From Diacronema lutheri (taxonomy: Eukaryota > Haptophyta > Pavlovophyceae > Pavlovales > Pavlovaceae), in NCBI GenBank assembly GCA_019448385.1, contig JAGTXO010000013.1:620001-684000 (forward strand): a stretch of 64,000 nucleotides of DNA, written 5' to 3'. Below the pieces are notes generated by a model. It did not search any database. It saw nothing but the letters and a program-made list of their open reading frames with translations, and was not told the DNA's origin. Numbering within the stretch: position 1 is the stretch's first letter; each line of letters starts with the position of its first letter. A program made the position numbers and the translations under genes. Positions 63,479 through 64,000 of this stretch are shown here, piece after piece.

Positions 63479-64000
63479 TTGGAGCCGTGCGCGTGCGCGT
63501 CTACATGCAGCGTTCAGGGTCGCCTTGATTCGCCTTGTCCGCCCGTGAGAACATGCCAGCTTCATTCCTCTCCACATTCCGTTTGATCAGGCTGGGCACT
63601 GAAGTCTCTGGCAGTGGCGATCCCGCCACGCGCGCCTGCCATGCGCGCGCCGCCCTCCGGACACGTGGCGCGGCGCCAAAAATGCGACCGACGGCGGGCA
63701 AACAGCCCGCTGCGCGACGGTCATGCTGGGGGGGGGGGGGGGGGGGGGGGGGGGGCTGCTGATTGGAAGGGGAGGAGGAGAAAAGGCTGGCAGAGTGGCG
63801 CCGCTCTGGCTCGGTCGAGGTTGGACGGGGTCGTCGTCAGGCGGGGGCGCTGTCCACGCCCAGCGGGGCTGTTGGCGGGGCTGTTGGCCAGCATGGTGAA
63901 AGGAGGCGTGGAGCGCACACGAGCATGGATCTCGGCCAATCTCACCAGTGCGATTCAAACACGTCGAGCGCGATGAGGAGGGCTGCTCGCGCGTGCCTGC
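63479..64000. other. 3' flank of TenA gene with a 28-G run
   Basis: No gene recognised. A run of 28 G occupies 63728-63755. The open frames on both sides of it have no domain, and direct GGGGCTGTTGGC repeats occur at 63,865-63,890. Confidence 0.5.

Overview
This is nuclear DNA of a very GC-rich unicellular eukaryote. The genes are intron-poor: introns are about 80-230 bp, GT-AG, with donors often GTGCG and acceptors often CGCAG. The gene set includes a kinesin-13, histone H2A.Z, a ribosome-biogenesis WD40 protein, a GID/CTLH ubiquitin-ligase subunit, a homeodomain protein, a plastid-type acetolactate synthase subunit and several products with targeting or signal peptides. A high-GC alga fits best, perhaps a haptophyte (pavlovophyte) or pelagophyte. 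That is inference from composition and gene content; no rRNA or organelle marker is present to prove it.

Layout. Positions 1-26.1 kb are ordinary, densely packed host genes, often in divergent pairs separated by only 40-150 bp: GID9/MAEA (-, cut by the window edge), an FAD-linked lactone-oxidase-like enzyme (+), a CUE-domain protein (-), kinesin-13 (-), acetolactate synthase small subunit (-), H2A.Z (-), a UvrD-type helicase (+), a methyltransferase (-), a PP2C phosphatase (-), a PLP aminotransferase (+) with a 7-bp frame-shifting duplication, an unknown protein (+), NOL10/Enp2 (-), 40S ribosomal protein S11/uS17 (-), a 189-bp tandem-repeat locus and a homeobox gene (+).

Positions about 26.4-54.5 kb form an accessory block unlike the rest. 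Almost all of it is read on the minus strand. Its core is one enormous gene (45,725 to 26,814) whose three exons join in phase into about 6,216 residues: Ulp1-like protease fold, long low-complexity and coiled-coil stretches, second Ulp1-like fold, YqaJ/lambda-type exonuclease, chromodomain, and a C-terminal Fanzor (eukaryotic TnpB-like RNA-guided nuclease). Upstream lie a ubiquitin-specific-protease-like gene and an interrupted gene joining an SSB-like domain to a PIF1-family helicase. No capsid, packaging ATPase, DNA polymerase, integrase or reverse transcriptase was recognised in this block, apart from a weak LINE-endonuclease-like scrap. I read it as a giant Fanzor-bearing mobile element, or a remnant of one. 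Nuclease, exonuclease, ssDNA-binding and helicase functions together would suit an RNA-guided homing or recombination system; that is a hypothesis.

Positions 54.6-55.46 kb are an 865-bp palindrome (375-bp arms, 115-bp centre) made of two inverted 284-bp MITE-like units whose ends carry telomere-like GGGTGTA repeats. Positions 55.5-57.4 kb hold decayed coding sequence. From 57.4 kb host genes resume: a 1,652-residue protein with an EF-hand-like stretch and a ciliary flavour (-), and, 39 bp away and divergent, a secreted or targeted TenA/THI-4-family protein (+). Long poly-C/poly-G runs (14-33 bp) punctuate 46-51 kb and recur at 63.7 kb.
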